This document shows positions 50,587 to 59,598 of a DNA stretch of 64,000 bases, piece by piece. A program made the position numbers and the translations under genes. How positions within the stretch are numbered: the stretch's first letter is position 1; each line of letters begins with the position of its first letter. The stretch spans positions 310,001 through 374,000 of the forward strand of contig NZ_JAIVAH010000018.1 in assembly GCF_020171745.1 (NCBI RefSeq). Reading direction: 5' to 3'. The notes below the pieces were generated by a model. The model had not been told where the DNA came from. It did not search any database and saw nothing but the letters and a program-made list of their open reading frames with translations. This DNA is from Prescottella equi (GTDB lineage: Bacteria; Actinomycetota; Actinomycetes; Mycobacteriales; Mycobacteriaceae).

Positions 50587-51219
50587 TCAGCCGGCGGGGC
50601 CGATGACGCCCCGGGCCCGCGCCCGGGCCACCGCGGCGGTGCGCGATCGCACGTCCAGCTTGGCGTACACCCGCGCCAGGTGGGACTTGACCGTGCCCTC
50701 GCTGAGGAACATCTGCCGGGCGATGTCCCGGTTGGAGTGTCCGGCCGCGACGGCCTCGAGCACCTGCACCTCGCGGGCGGTGAGATCGGGGCCGGGATCG
50801 CGCATCTGCGACATCAGCTTCGACGCCACCGCCGGCGACAGCGCGCTCTCGCCGGCCGCCGCGGCCGTCACCGCCGCCAGCAATTCCGTCGGCGCGGTGT
50901 CCTTGAGGATGTAGCCGCTCGCCCCCGCCTCGATGGCACGCAGGATGTCGGCGTCGGTGTCGTAGTTGGTCACCACCAGCACCCGCGGCGGGTCGGGCAG
51001 GGCCCGGATCTCGCGCGTCGCCTCCGCCCCGGACCGGCCCGGCCCGAAGCGCAGATCCATCAACACCAGGTCCACGCCCCCGCCGCGGCACAGTGCCACC
51101 GCCTGCTCCGCGGTGGCCGCCTCACCGACGATGGACACCTCGTCCGGGTGGCGTTCGAGCAGCGCCCGCAGGCCCGCCCGCACGATGGCGTGGTCGTCAG
51201 CCAAGATCAACCGGATCAT
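50587..51219 (-). CDS. NarL/LuxR-type response regulator
   Basis: A 210-residue response regulator. Receiver landmarks are ILADDHAIV, phospho-Asp in LVLMDLRFG near residue 55, and Lys in GYILKDTAP. The LuxR HTH is LTAREVQVLEAVAAGHSN and LSEGTVKSHLARVYAKL. The start lies 23 bases inside the end of the kinase gene. The DUF2871 and MMPL genes lie downstream on the same strand, 76 bases away, so this system may control the exporter. Confidence 0.92.
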   Translation of the reverse strand: MIRLILADDHAIVRAGLRALLERHPDEVSIVGEAATAEQAVALCRGGGVDLVLMDLRFGPGRSGAEATREIRALPDPPRVLVVTNYDTDADILRAIEAGASGYILKDTAPTELLAAVTAAAAGESALSPAVASKLMSQMRDPGPDLTAREVQVLEAVAAGHSNRDIARQMFLSEGTVKSHLARVYAKLDVRSRTAAVARARARGVIGPAG

Positions 51220-52390
51220 CGGTCACCCCCGTCTCGATCAGGGGAAAGGTAGCCGACATCGCCGTGTGCCCCGGCTCGGACTCGATCGACCAGCGCCCCG
51301 ACAGCTGCTCGACGCGCCCGCGGATCGAATTCAGACCGAAGCTGTGGACGGCGGGATCGCCGACGATGCCGACGTCGAATCCGCGTCCGTCGTCGACGAT
51401 GTCGAGGTGCACGGCGTCCACGCCGTAGGTCAGCGTCACGACGCACAGGCGAGCGTCCGCGTGCCGCACCACGTTCGACACCGCCCCCTGGGCGATGCGG
51501 ACGAGCGCGGATTCGATCGGCATCGGCAGCCGGGCCGGCTCCCCCTCCACCAGCAGCCGGACGTCGGTGGCGCCGGCGGCGCGCTCGCACACCCGCGACA
51601 GGGCCTCGATCAGGGAGCCGCCGACCAGATCCGCGGGTGCCAGGGCCGCGACCAGGCCCCGGGCGTCGGCGAGGCTGGCCGACGCGGTCTGCCGGGCCAG
51701 GGCCACCTTCTCCGCGGCCCGCGCCGGCAGCGGTTCGGCCTCGGCCGCGTGGAGGAGCATCTGGATGCTGCTCAGCCCCTGGGCGACGGTGTCGTGGATC
51801 TCCTGTGCCAGCCGCTGCCGCTCGGCGAGTTCGCCGGCCGAGCGCTCCCTGTCCGCGAGGGCGGCCCGGGTGCGTCGGAGGTCCTCGATCAGCGCCTGCC
51901 GGCGCTCGGTCTCGTCGAACAGCACCCGGAATCCGAGCCCGATGACGATGGCCACCACCGCCCCGAAGACGCTGCCGGCCACCGCCGCGCCCCACGGCCC
52001 GGATTCCCACACGCCGATCGAGATGTTCACCGCGGTCACGACCAGCACCGCGGCCAGCGCCCAGCGCAGCGACAGTTCCGTCACGAACAGCAGGAACAAC
52101 CCGAACGACACGTACGCCGCGTCGGCACCGACCAGCGTCAACGCCAGCCAGAGCCCGGTCAGCGCGACCATCCACGCGATACGGAGCGCACCGCGCTGCG
52201 GATATGCGGTCCCGACGATGTAGAGCACGGCGAAGACGCAGGCCAACAGCCCGATCCAGCCGACACTCGGCTCCGACAACAACGCTGCCCGCAACAGCAC
52301 GACCAGCACCAGCACCACGATCAGGACATGCAGTCCCGCCCGAAGCCGGGTGACGCGCACCTGCGGTGAATCCACGACCACGCGGTCCAC
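51197..52390 (-). CDS. sensor histidine kinase, NarL type
   Basis: A 397-residue kinase. Hydrophobic segments between residues 18 and 150 (for example HVLIVVLVLVVLLRAALL, LLACVFAVLYIVGTAY) form a five-to-six helix sensor, as in the MacS/DesK-like membrane sensors. The HisKA_3 site is RLAQEIHDTVAQGLSSIQML near residue 195, and the HATPase region carries GAVSNVVRHADA and DDGRGFDV. Stop and regulator start overlap by 23 bases, a tightly coupled pair. No extracellular domain is large enough for a soluble ligand. Confidence 0.9.
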   Translation of the reverse strand: MDRVVVDSPQVRVTRLRAGLHVLIVVLVLVVLLRAALLSEPSVGWIGLLACVFAVLYIVGTAYPQRGALRIAWMVALTGLWLALTLVGADAAYVSFGLFLLFVTELSLRWALAAVLVVTAVNISIGVWESGPWGAAVAGSVFGAVVAIVIGLGFRVLFDETERRQALIEDLRRTRAALADRERSAGELAERQRLAQEIHDTVAQGLSSIQMLLHAAEAEPLPARAAEKVALARQTASASLADARGLVAALAPADLVGGSLIEALSRVCERAAGATDVRLLVEGEPARLPMPIESALVRIAQGAVSNVVRHADARLCVVTLTYGVDAVHLDIVDDGRGFDVGIVGDPAVHSFGLNSIRGRVEQLSGRWSIESEPGHTAMSATFPLIETGVTDDPVDLG

Positions 52391-52510
52391 GTTAGCGGTG
52401 TCCGGTTTGCCAGAACCCTGCCAGGTTCACCCAACCGCATCCCAAGGTTCGCGACGCATCCTTTGATTGCGCAACCGCGTAACCCCTTACAACCGAAAGG
52501 TTTTCTTCAC

Positions 52511-52603
52511 ATGGACCTGAGCTTCCTGTCCGAGTTCTTCGGCGCCTTCTCCGATCTGTTCGGCGCGCTCGACTTCTTCAGCGGATCGGCCGGCGCCATC
52601 TGA
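52511..52603 (+). CDS. 30-residue hydrophobic peptide, candidate mycomembrane peptide
   Basis: ATG 52511 follows AAAGG by 9 bases; the frame ends at 52603. The peptide begins MDLSFLSEFFGAFSDLFGAL and ends DFFSGSAGAI: nine phenylalanines or tyrosines are not present, but phenylalanine makes up nearly a quarter of it, with no positive charge at all. Its pattern of F, D, L and S echoes the peptide at 5561 and the beginning (MDLS) of corynebacterial PorH. A 12-bp hairpin follows within 12 bases. Divergent from the kinase gene, with 120 bases for a promoter. Function inferred only. Confidence 0.6.
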   Translation: MDLSFLSEFFGAFSDLFGALDFFSGSAGAI

Positions 52604-52614
52604 GTCGGGCAACG

Positions 52615-52651
52615 GGCTGTGGGGCCGCAGGCGATGCGTGGCCCCACAGCC
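52615..52651. terminator. hairpin terminator between peptide gene and KshA gene
   Basis: GGCTGTGGGGCC and GGCCCCACAGCC form a perfect 12-bp stem around a 13-base loop, 12 bases after the peptide stop and 16 bases from the convergent KshA stop, so it can serve both strands. Confidence 0.75.
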
Positions 52652-52666
52652 GTCGACTCGTCGTCT

Positions 52667-53806
52667 TCAGCCGCGGCGCGCGAGGTTGTCGGCCACTTCC
52701 TGCCGCCACGACTCGACCGGCCGGGTCGTGTCGAGCTCGTACTCGAAGCGGTTCACCATGTCCGGCTCGACGTCGGCGACGTCGACGTAGAACTGCTCGT
52801 ACCACCGGCGCTGCTGGTACACCGGTCCGTCCTGCTCGCACAGGAGGGGGTTGTCGATCCGGATCTTGTTCCGCCAGATCTCGACGTCCTGCTCGAAGCC
52901 CTTCGTGATGAACGCACCCATGTTCTCGGCCATCCGTTCGGCCGCAACCGCGTCCAGGTGCTCGGAGTTCTTGACGATCACGCCGTAGGTGAGCACGAAG
53001 CTGTTCGCATCGATCGGGTAGTGGCAGTTGAGCAGCACTGAGTCGATGTCGAATCGGTCGTAGTGATAGGTCAACTCGTCGATCATGAAGGACGGGCCGT
53101 AGTACGCGGCCTTCGAACTGTTGCCGATCAGCTTGGGCTCGCCGTCCTTGCTCGGCGGGCGGATGTCCTCGCGGCTCACCCCGTTCATGTGCTGCACCGC
53201 GACGTGCCCTTCGAAGACGTTCTTGAAGTAGGTCGGGAACGACCCGTGCACGTAGAAGAAGTGCGCCATGTCGACATTGTTGTCGATCAACTCGCGGCAG
53301 TTCGTCTGCACGACAGTCTGTTTGAAGCCCTTCCACTCCGTCCACTCGCCCGACGTCGCCCCCGGGATGCGGGGCGGCGCAACCTCGGGCGGCGGCGGAT
53401 TACCCTCGGGATCGCTGTAGACGAACAGCAGTCCGTCCTGGTCGAGGGCATGCCAGGCTCGGGTCTTCGCCACCGGGGGAACCCTTCGGGCATAGGGAAT
53501 GTCGGTACAGCGCCCCTTGCCGTTCCAGCGCCAGTCGTGGAACGGGCACGCGACGGTATCGCCCTTGATCTCACCCTGGCTCAGATCTCCACCCATGTGC
53601 CGGCAGTAGGCGTCCAAGACCTGCACATCGCCCTGGCTGTCGGCGAACACGACCAGCTTGGTGCCGAAGGCGTGGACCGAGTGCGGCTTCCCGTCCTTGA
53701 ACGCCTCCGACAGGCCGAGACAGTGCCAACCACGCGCGAAACGGGTTGGAGCGATGCCGGTTTCGATCTCACGGATCCGGTCATCGCCGTCGAGGTGCAC
53801 CGTCAT
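52667..53806 (-). CDS. kshA: Rieske oxygenase, KshA-type 3-ketosteroid 9-alpha-hydroxylase oxygenase component
   Basis: A 379-residue Rieske non-heme iron oxygenase. The [2Fe-2S] ligands are Cys 68 and His 70 (YCRHMGG) and Cys 87 and His 90 (ACPFHDW). The mononuclear iron site is NNVDMAHFFYVHG with His 182 and His 187. The remainder (GSFPTYFKNVFEGHVAVQHM, NPLLCEQDGPVYQ, RRWYEQFYVDVAD) follows KshA closely. KshA hydroxylates 3-ketosteroids at C9 with the reductase KshB, which is not encoded nearby. ATG 53806 is favoured by AAGGAGG 8 bases upstream over GTG 53827. It is the last gene of an operon with an SDR, IclR and hydrolase. Another apolar substrate is possible. Confidence 0.87.
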   Translation of the reverse strand: MTVHLDGDDRIREIETGIAPTRFARGWHCLGLSEAFKDGKPHSVHAFGTKLVVFADSQGDVQVLDAYCRHMGGDLSQGEIKGDTVACPFHDWRWNGKGRCTDIPYARRVPPVAKTRAWHALDQDGLLFVYSDPEGNPPPPEVAPPRIPGATSGEWTEWKGFKQTVVQTNCRELIDNNVDMAHFFYVHGSFPTYFKNVFEGHVAVQHMNGVSREDIRPPSKDGEPKLIGNSSKAAYYGPSFMIDELTYHYDRFDIDSVLLNCHYPIDANSFVLTYGVIVKNSEHLDAVAAERMAENMGAFITKGFEQDVEIWRNKIRIDNPLLCEQDGPVYQQRRWYEQFYVDVADVEPDMVNRFEYELDTTRPVESWRQEVADNLARRG

Positions 53807-53849
53807 CGCGGCGTCCTCCTTCCTCACTTTGCATGATCATGAAAGGTGC

Positions 53850-54686
53850 TCAGGCGGTGACGCGTCCGGCGTTGCCGCCGTCCACGGGCACGACCGTGCC
53901 CGAGATGTGCGCGCTGGCCGCGTCCGCGAGGAACAGCACCACGCGGGTGATCTCGCCCGGCTCGAGCCACGGCGTCGGAATCGCGTGCAGGCCGCGCATG
54001 ATGCCTTCGATGTCGTCGGGACCCGGCGTCTCCAGGTCGGGCCGCAGGTGCCGGTAGAGGGCGTCGTTGTGCAGCATCGTCGTGGCGATGTTGCCGGGGG
54101 CGATCGCGTTGACGGTGATCCCCGACTTCGCCAGATCCAGTGCGGCGCTCTTGGTCAGGCCGATCACGCCCCACTTCGACGCGCAGTAGGCGGCCATGTT
54201 GGTGTTGCCCTGTCGGCCCAGCATCGACGAGATGGTGACGATGCGGCCGTACCGCTGCTCGGTCATGGTCGGCGCGACCGCGGCGATCGTGTTGAACACG
54301 CCGGTCAGGTTCGTGCCGATCACCTCGTCCCACACCTCCGACGAGGTGTCCTGCACGGCACCCTGCACGGACACCCCGGCATTGGCGACGGCGATGTCGA
54401 TCCGGCCGAACTCCTCGAGACCCCGCGCGACCGCCGCGTCCATCGCGGACCGGTCGCCGGTGTCGGCCGTGATCGCGAGGCAACGGCGTCCGGTCTTCTC
54501 CACCAGGCAGACCGTCTCCGCGAGATCGTCCTCGGTGGGCATCGGGTACCCGACGACGTCGACGGCCGCGCAGCGGTCCGTGACGATCACGTCGGCGCCA
54601 CCTTCCGCGAAGGCGACGGCGTGGGAGCGCCCCTGTCCGCGGGCGCCGCCGGTGATCAGTGCTACCTGTCCTTCGAAACGATTCAT
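53850..54686 (-). CDS. mycofactocin-coupled SDR oxidoreductase
   Basis: A 278-residue SDR. The nucleotide motif GGARGQG at 13-19, followed by [15 protein letters not shown] and the insertion [18 protein letters not shown], marks the mycofactocin-coupled subfamily. NAGVSV near 105 and the catalytic set [19 protein letters not shown] plus ASKWG give Ser, Tyr and Lys. ATG 54686 has GAGGG upstream; a longer open start is discarded. It lies 43 bases upstream of kshA. It would oxidise a hydroxy group on the same substrate. Confidence 0.88.
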   Translation of the reverse strand: MNRFEGQVALITGGARGQGRSHAVAFAEGGADVIVTDRCAAVDVVGYPMPTEDDLAETVCLVEKTGRRCLAITADTGDRSAMDAAVARGLEEFGRIDIAVANAGVSVQGAVQDTSSEVWDEVIGTNLTGVFNTIAAVAPTMTEQRYGRIVTISSMLGRQGNTNMAAYCASKWGVIGLTKSAALDLAKSGITVNAIAPGNIATTMLHNDALYRHLRPDLETPGPDDIEGIMRGLHAIPTPWLEPGEITRVVLFLADAASAHISGTVVPVDGGNAGRVTA

Positions 54687-54776
54687 CGCCAACCTTCCCT
54701 CGTGTGCGTTCGGGGCCAGTGAGCCACGGGACCGCCGACCGCAGCGCGCGCGTCCCGCCACACGAGATGAAAGGAG

Positions 54777-55544
54777 TCAGACGGCCCGCGCCAGCGCGGC
54801 CGCGGCTTCCCGGATGACCGGAACCAGGCGCTCGGGGTGGATCGAGTTCGCATCGCCGGCAACACTCAGGGACACCACTGCACCGTCCTTCGACCGGACC
54901 GCGCAGCCCACGCTCCCGACAGTCAGCATCTCGGCGCCGGCGCCCGTCGCCACGGTCTCGAAGGCGACGCCGTTCCTGGCCCGGATCCGGGCCAGCTCCG
55001 CGTGCAGCGCCGGCATCGTCCATCGAGCTCCGACACCCTGACCGGACAGGACCGGCCCCATCATGTCGTCCACCTCCTCCGGTGGAAGCAGAGCGAGCAT
55101 GGACCGTCCGCCGGCCCCGCGATCGGCGGGGAGCCGGGTACCGACGCGCGAGCGGAGTCGCCGCGCGAACGGCCCGCCGATCTTGTCGAGGAAGTACTCC
55201 TGCCCGCCGTCGAGAACACCCAGATGAATCACCATGCCGGTGCGCAGGAACAGTTCCTGGAGCACCCCGCTCGCACCCACTCGAATCCGGGCGTGGGCGG
55301 CCTGCGGCCCGACGGCACCGAGCGCACGTGGCCCGAGACGGAAGTTGCGCCCCCACCGCGTCAGCCAGTCGAGATCGATCATCTCGACGATGATCCGGTG
55401 CGTGCTCGACCGGGGCAGCCCGGAGCGGCGGGCGATCTGATCGAGACTGAGGTCTGCGTTCGGATCGTCGAACACGTCCAGGATCCGCGTCATCCGGGCC
55501 AGCAGGGAGTCGCGGCCGGACCGGGTCGGAGACACCGCAGACAT
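54777..55544 (-). CDS. IclR family transcriptional regulator
   Basis: A 255-residue IclR regulator, the third of this type in the window. The winged helix is LLARMTRILDVFDDPNADLS, then SGLPRSSTHRIIVEMIDLDW, and the effector domain has DGGQEYFLDKIGGPF, SRVGTRLPADRGAGGRS and late FETVATGAGAEML. ATG 55544 is used; GTG 55559 is possible. It is embedded between the hydrolase gene and the SDR-kshA pair in the same direction, so it likely controls its own operon. Confidence 0.87.
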   Translation of the reverse strand: MSAVSPTRSGRDSLLARMTRILDVFDDPNADLSLDQIARRSGLPRSSTHRIIVEMIDLDWLTRWGRNFRLGPRALGAVGPQAAHARIRVGASGVLQELFLRTGMVIHLGVLDGGQEYFLDKIGGPFARRLRSRVGTRLPADRGAGGRSMLALLPPEEVDDMMGPVLSGQGVGARWTMPALHAELARIRARNGVAFETVATGAGAEMLTVGSVGCAVRSKDGAVVSLSVAGDANSIHPERLVPVIREAAAALARAV

Positions 55545-55641
55545 GTCTTCCGTGACCTCCACTCCACTGCCTCCGAGCGCCCCGCGTGGCGCGTCCGCCA
55601 CAGTGTAGTGAGCGTCGCCACACTGCGGCGGGCGGCCGCGA

Positions 55642-56535
55642 CTAGCGCACCAGGAGATCGCGGAGCACTGCGACGATCTCCTGCGGCGACTCCTCGGCCA
55701 TGAAGTGCCCCGCGTCCATCGTCCGGTGAACCAGGTCGGGTGCCCACGCCCGCCAGAGCCCGGCGGCGTCGTAGCCGAGAGCGTCGCCCCAGTTCTGCTG
55801 GACGACGGTGACCGGCATCGCGAGTTGTCGCCCCGACTCGCGATCGGCGCGGTCGTGTTCCACGTCTATGCCGGCCGATGCCCGGTAGTCGGCGACGATC
55901 GACGGCACGGCCTCCCGTGACGCCCGAAGGTATTCGGCGCGAACGTCGTCGGGAATCGCGGCGGGATTCGGCGTCCACACATCGAGGAAGTACCCGAAGA
56001 ACGCGTCGGCGCTCGCCTCGATCATCCGCTCCGGCAGGCCGGGCGGCTGTGCCATCAGGTAGAGGTGGAACGCCACGGCCGCGTTCGCGCCGTGCAGCAC
56101 GTCCCACATGTCGAGCGTCGGTAGGACGTCGAGGCTCGCGAGATGCGTGACGGTGTCGGGATGATCCAGCGCGGCGCGGACCGCGACGAGCGCACCCCGG
56201 TCGTGGCCGGCCAGGGCGAAGCGGTCGTGGCCCAGCGCGGCGGCGACGGCGACGACGTCGGCCGCCATGGTGCGCTTGGAGTAGACGTCACGGTCCGTCT
56301 CCACCGGCTTGTCGCTCGCACCGTAGCCGCGCAGGTCGGGGCAGATGACCGTGTGGTCGGAGGCGAGCGCGCCGGCGACGTGACGCCACATGAGGTGGGT
56401 CTGCGGGAACCCGTGCAGGAGTACGATCGGAGCGCCCGTCCCGCCGGTGGCGACGTTGAGGTCGACGCCGTCGGCCACGGTCACCCGCTGGTAGTCGAAG
56501 CCGGGAATCGTGGGCCCGGAATGCACTGCGGACAT
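55642..56535 (-). CDS. alpha/beta hydrolase, haloacetate dehalogenase/epoxide hydrolase-like
   Basis: A 297-residue alpha/beta hydrolase. VLLHGFPQTHLMWRHVAGAL (39-58) is the oxyanion segment, and the nucleophile elbow AGHDRGAL has Asp 112, as in haloalkane/fluoroacetate dehalogenases and epoxide hydrolases. The general base His is in DAGHFMAEE near 277. The second arginine of the fluoroacetate-site motif (HDRGGR) is replaced by Leu/Val and the following His-Trp reads FHLYLMA, so fluoroacetate is unlikely. ATG 56535. It lies first in the minus-strand operon with IclR, SDR and kshA, and is divergent from the SARP-type regulator. Confidence 0.85.
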   Translation of the reverse strand: MSAVHSGPTIPGFDYQRVTVADGVDLNVATGGTGAPIVLLHGFPQTHLMWRHVAGALASDHTVICPDLRGYGASDKPVETDRDVYSKRTMAADVVAVAAALGHDRFALAGHDRGALVAVRAALDHPDTVTHLASLDVLPTLDMWDVLHGANAAVAFHLYLMAQPPGLPERMIEASADAFFGYFLDVWTPNPAAIPDDVRAEYLRASREAVPSIVADYRASAGIDVEHDRADRESGRQLAMPVTVVQQNWGDALGYDAAGLWRAWAPDLVHRTMDAGHFMAEESPQEIVAVLRDLLVR

Positions 56536-56628
56536 GTGTCGGTCCTTTCGCTGTCGGTGATGCGCCGTCCACCCTGGCGGAACCGGATGAGCATTCGATG
56601 AGCACGCGACGGGAAGGGGTGAGCACCG

Positions 56629-58587
56629 GTGTCGACGACGTTCGGTGTGCTCGGCCCGACCGCCGCGTGGGACGACGACGGACGTCCCGTCGCGTTGAAG
56701 GGCCCACGCCATCGCGCCGTCCTCGCTCGCCTGCTCGCGGCGCGGGGCCGGGTCGTCCCGCTGAACGTGCTGATCGACGACCTCTGGGACTCGCCCCCGG
56801 ACGGTGCGGCCGCTGCCGTCCGCACGTTCGTCGCCGCGCTGCGCAGAGCTCTCGAACCGGACCGACCGCCACGTGCCGCCGCCACCCTGCTCGTCACCGA
56901 GGGTCCGGGATACGCGATTCGCCCCGCCACGGATGCGGTCGACGCCTGGACCTTCGAGCGGATGGTCGCCGCGTCCGCACACGAGCCGCCCGCCCGCACC
57001 CGCGAAATCCTCGACGCCGCGCTCGCGGCGTGGCGCGGGCCCGCCTACGCCGACTTCGACGAGATGGATTGGGCGCGAAGCGAACGCAAACGCCTGGAGC
57101 AGCTCAGGCTGGTCGCGATCGAACGCCGGGCGGAGGCCCTCCTGGCTCTCGATCGGGCAGCCGACGCCGTCCCGGAACTCGACGCGCACGTCACCGAGCA
57201 TCCGTGGCGTGAGGAAGGGTGGCGGCTTCTCGGTGTCGCGCTCTACCGCTGCGGCAGGCAGGGCGAGTCGCTCGCCGTGCTGCGCCGCGCGCGGGCACTC
57301 CTCGCGGACAACCTGGGGATCGACCCGTCCCCCGCGCTGCGTCAACTGGAAATCGATGTTCTACAACAGAATCCGATCCTGTATCCCGTTCGCGACAGCA
57401 CCGGCACGGGGCAGGTCTTCACGGCCGCGGCCGCGGCCCACCAACGGGTTTCCGGGGCCGGTTCCCGAGCACAGCTCGAGTCCGCGGTAAGCCTGCTGCG
57501 CAGTCTGGCGGTCACCGGCGGCGCCGGACTGACCGCGGCCCGCGAGCAACGGCTCGCAACCGTCACCGCTGCAGAGAAACTCGGCGATCCCGTGCTCACC
57601 GCCCGGGTGATCGGAAGCTACGACGTGCCGGGCGTCTGGGCGCGCTCCGACGATCCCGAACAAGCGGCAGGCGTCGTAGCGGCCGCCCGTCGAGCACTGA
57701 CCGCCCTACCCGACGGCAACGACAGTGTGCGCTCCCGACTGCTCGCGGTCATCGCGATGGAGTCGCGCGGCACCCGCGACGTGGCCGCGGCCCGCGCGGC
57801 CACGGAATCCGAGCGCCTGGCCCGCGATCTCGACGATCCCACGCTGCTGGCACACGCCCTCAGCGGAGTGTTCATGCAGTCGTTCCACCGCTGCGGCCTG
57901 GCGCCCGAGCGTGATTCGATCGGCCAGGAGGTGCTCGGGCTCGCGCGGCGGCACGCGTTGGTGAACTTCGAGATCCTCGGTCACCTGATCCGCATGCAGG
58001 CGCTCGGCGGTCTCGGGCACTTCGACGACGCGGACCGCGAGGCCGACGCGGTGGAAGCTCTCGGCGCGCTGCACGAGCGTCCGCTCGTGGCGCCATTCGT
58101 CGCGTCGTACCGCGCGATGCGCCGGGCAACTGACGGAATATCTTGGGCGGAAGCAGAATCGGGATATCGAGCCGCCACACGAAGCCTCGAGGGCTCCGGA
58201 ATGCCGGGCGTCGACCGGGGAATGCTGCCGCTGGCCGTGCTGTGCCTGCGCGTGTGGCAGCGGCGACCGATCGCGTTCGACCCCGGCACCGACTGGGGTC
58301 CGTACGAACCGTGGGCACGCCCGCTACTCCTCCTGGCCGACCACCGTCCGGAGCAGGCTGCGGCCGCGGCGCGATCCCTCCCGGATCCGCCCGCGGACCA
58401 CCTCGCCGAGGCGCTGTGGGCACTCGCCGCGACGGCGGCAGTCGCTGTGAGCGACACCGCGCTCATGAGGCGCAGCCGCGACGCTCTGGCTCCGGCGGCA
58501 GGCCAGATCGCGGGCGCGCCGAGCGGAGTGCTGACCGCGGGGCCCGTCGACCACTACCTGGCGCTGCTGTCCGACGCGCTCGGTTGA
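56629..58587 (+). CDS. SARP/AfsR-type transcriptional regulator (BTAD domain)
   Basis: A 652-residue regulator. Residues 1-95 form an OmpR-type winged helix (MSTTFGVLGPTAAW, then LARLLAARGRVVPLNVLIDD), residues 100-245 the bacterial transcriptional activation domain (RTREILDAALAAWRGPAYAD, then HPWREEGWRLLGVALYRCG), and the remaining 400 residues an alpha-helical repeat region without the P-loop of full AfsR proteins. No Walker A is visible. GTG 56629 is used. It is divergent from the hydrolase operon with 93 bases between and may regulate it. Confidence 0.85.
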   Translation: MSTTFGVLGPTAAWDDDGRPVALKGPRHRAVLARLLAARGRVVPLNVLIDDLWDSPPDGAAAAVRTFVAALRRALEPDRPPRAAATLLVTEGPGYAIRPATDAVDAWTFERMVAASAHEPPARTREILDAALAAWRGPAYADFDEMDWARSERKRLEQLRLVAIERRAEALLALDRAADAVPELDAHVTEHPWREEGWRLLGVALYRCGRQGESLAVLRRARALLADNLGIDPSPALRQLEIDVLQQNPILYPVRDSTGTGQVFTAAAAAHQRVSGAGSRAQLESAVSLLRSLAVTGGAGLTAAREQRLATVTAAEKLGDPVLTARVIGSYDVPGVWARSDDPEQAAGVVAAARRALTALPDGNDSVRSRLLAVIAMESRGTRDVAAARAATESERLARDLDDPTLLAHALSGVFMQSFHRCGLAPERDSIGQEVLGLARRHALVNFEILGHLIRMQALGGLGHFDDADREADAVEALGALHERPLVAPFVASYRAMRRATDGISWAEAESGYRAATRSLEGSGMPGVDRGMLPLAVLCLRVWQRRPIAFDPGTDWGPYEPWARPLLLLADHRPEQAAAAARSLPDPPADHLAEALWALAATAAVAVSDTALMRRSRDALAPAAGQIAGAPSGVLTAGPVDHYLALLSDALG

Positions 58588-58596
58588 CGCGGGCCG

Positions 58597-59598
58597 TCAG
58601 AGTCCCAGTGCCCGGGCCAGAGTCGGCCACGCGGCGTGCAGGTCGTCCTGCCAGTACGGCCACGAGTGAGTTCCGTACGGGCGGAACAGGAACGTGGCCG
58701 GTATTCCGAGATGCCCGAGACGCGACTCGAACAGCTGGGTGCACGCGTTGGACGCCGCCTCCAGCGGACCACCGACGATCACCTTCTCGACCGCGTCGGG
58801 CGCGCCCAGCTCGTACCGGCCCGCCAAACCGTTCCCGGTCGAGACGAAAATCTCCTTGCCGCGCAGGCTTTCGGCGTTCACCGTCGGGTCGTGCGCGGAC
58901 CACGCCGGGTCACCGACCGGACCCCACATGTTGTCGGCGTCCCCACCCTTCGACGCGACGGTGCCCCGCACTCCTGCCTGCGATTCGATGCGGCCGGTGT
59001 CCATACAGCCGCTCAGCGCGGCGACGCCGCGGTAGAGATCCGGATGGCGGGTGACGAGCGTCATCGCGCCCTGCGCGCCCATCGACAACCCTGCGATCGC
59101 GTTGGTCCCGTCGCCGTGGAACCGCCCGTCGACGATCGGTGGCAGTTCCTTCGTCAGGAACGTCTCCCACCGGTTCGTGCCGAGCACGGGATCGGTTCTC
59201 TCCCAATCGGTGTAGTAGCTGGCCGTACCACCGACCGGCAGTACCACGTTGACGTTCTTGTCCGCGAAGAAGTCGACGACGTCGGTCTTCTGCGTCCACG
59301 TGCTCTCGGTGTACTCGGATTCGGATCCGGCACTGACGCCGTCCAGCAGATACAACGACGGCCGCTCGGTGTTCCCCGCCGGATGCAGGATCTGCACCTG
59401 CACCACATTGTCCATCGCCGGTGAGAACACGAACAGCGCGGTGCGCCGGTCGTCGATCTTCACCACATGGTCGACGCGCGCAGCCGCCTCGGTGACCGTC
59501 GGCGACGGCTCGACGGGCGCTGCCTGCGCCACGAGCACCGGTCCGGACATCGACAGTGCGAGCACCACCCCCACTGTCACCAGCGCTGATCGACGCAT
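58597..59598 (-). CDS. mycolyltransferase (antigen-85-type esterase)
   Basis: A 333-residue secreted esterase. The signal peptide is MRRSALVTVGVVLALSMSGP, cleaved near AQAAP. The fold follows Ag85/Cmt proteins: PSLYLLDGVSAGSESEY, NVNVVLPVGGTASYYTDW, the nucleophile Ser in IAGLSMGAQGAMTL near residue 172, and the C-terminal His in PYGTHSWPYWQDDL. It transfers mycolyl groups to arabinogalactan, trehalose or, as in corynebacterial MytC, to small membrane peptides. It ends only 9 bases from the SARP gene on the opposite strand. Confidence 0.9.
   Translation of the reverse strand: MRRSALVTVGVVLALSMSGPVLVAQAAPVEPSPTVTEAAARVDHVVKIDDRRTALFVFSPAMDNVVQVQILHPAGNTERPSLYLLDGVSAGSESEYTESTWTQKTDVVDFFADKNVNVVLPVGGTASYYTDWERTDPVLGTNRWETFLTKELPPIVDGRFHGDGTNAIAGLSMGAQGAMTLVTRHPDLYRGVAALSGCMDTGRIESQAGVRGTVASKGGDADNMWGPVGDPAWSAHDPTVNAESLRGKEIFVSTGNGLAGRYELGAPDAVEKVIVGGPLEAASNACTQLFESRLGHLGIPATFLFRPYGTHSWPYWQDDLHAAWPTLARALGL

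Noticed and set aside
55642-56535. Fluoroacetate dehalogenase as a specific call
   Set aside because: The second Arg of the HDRGGR site and the halide-binding Trp are replaced, so only a family-level name is justified.
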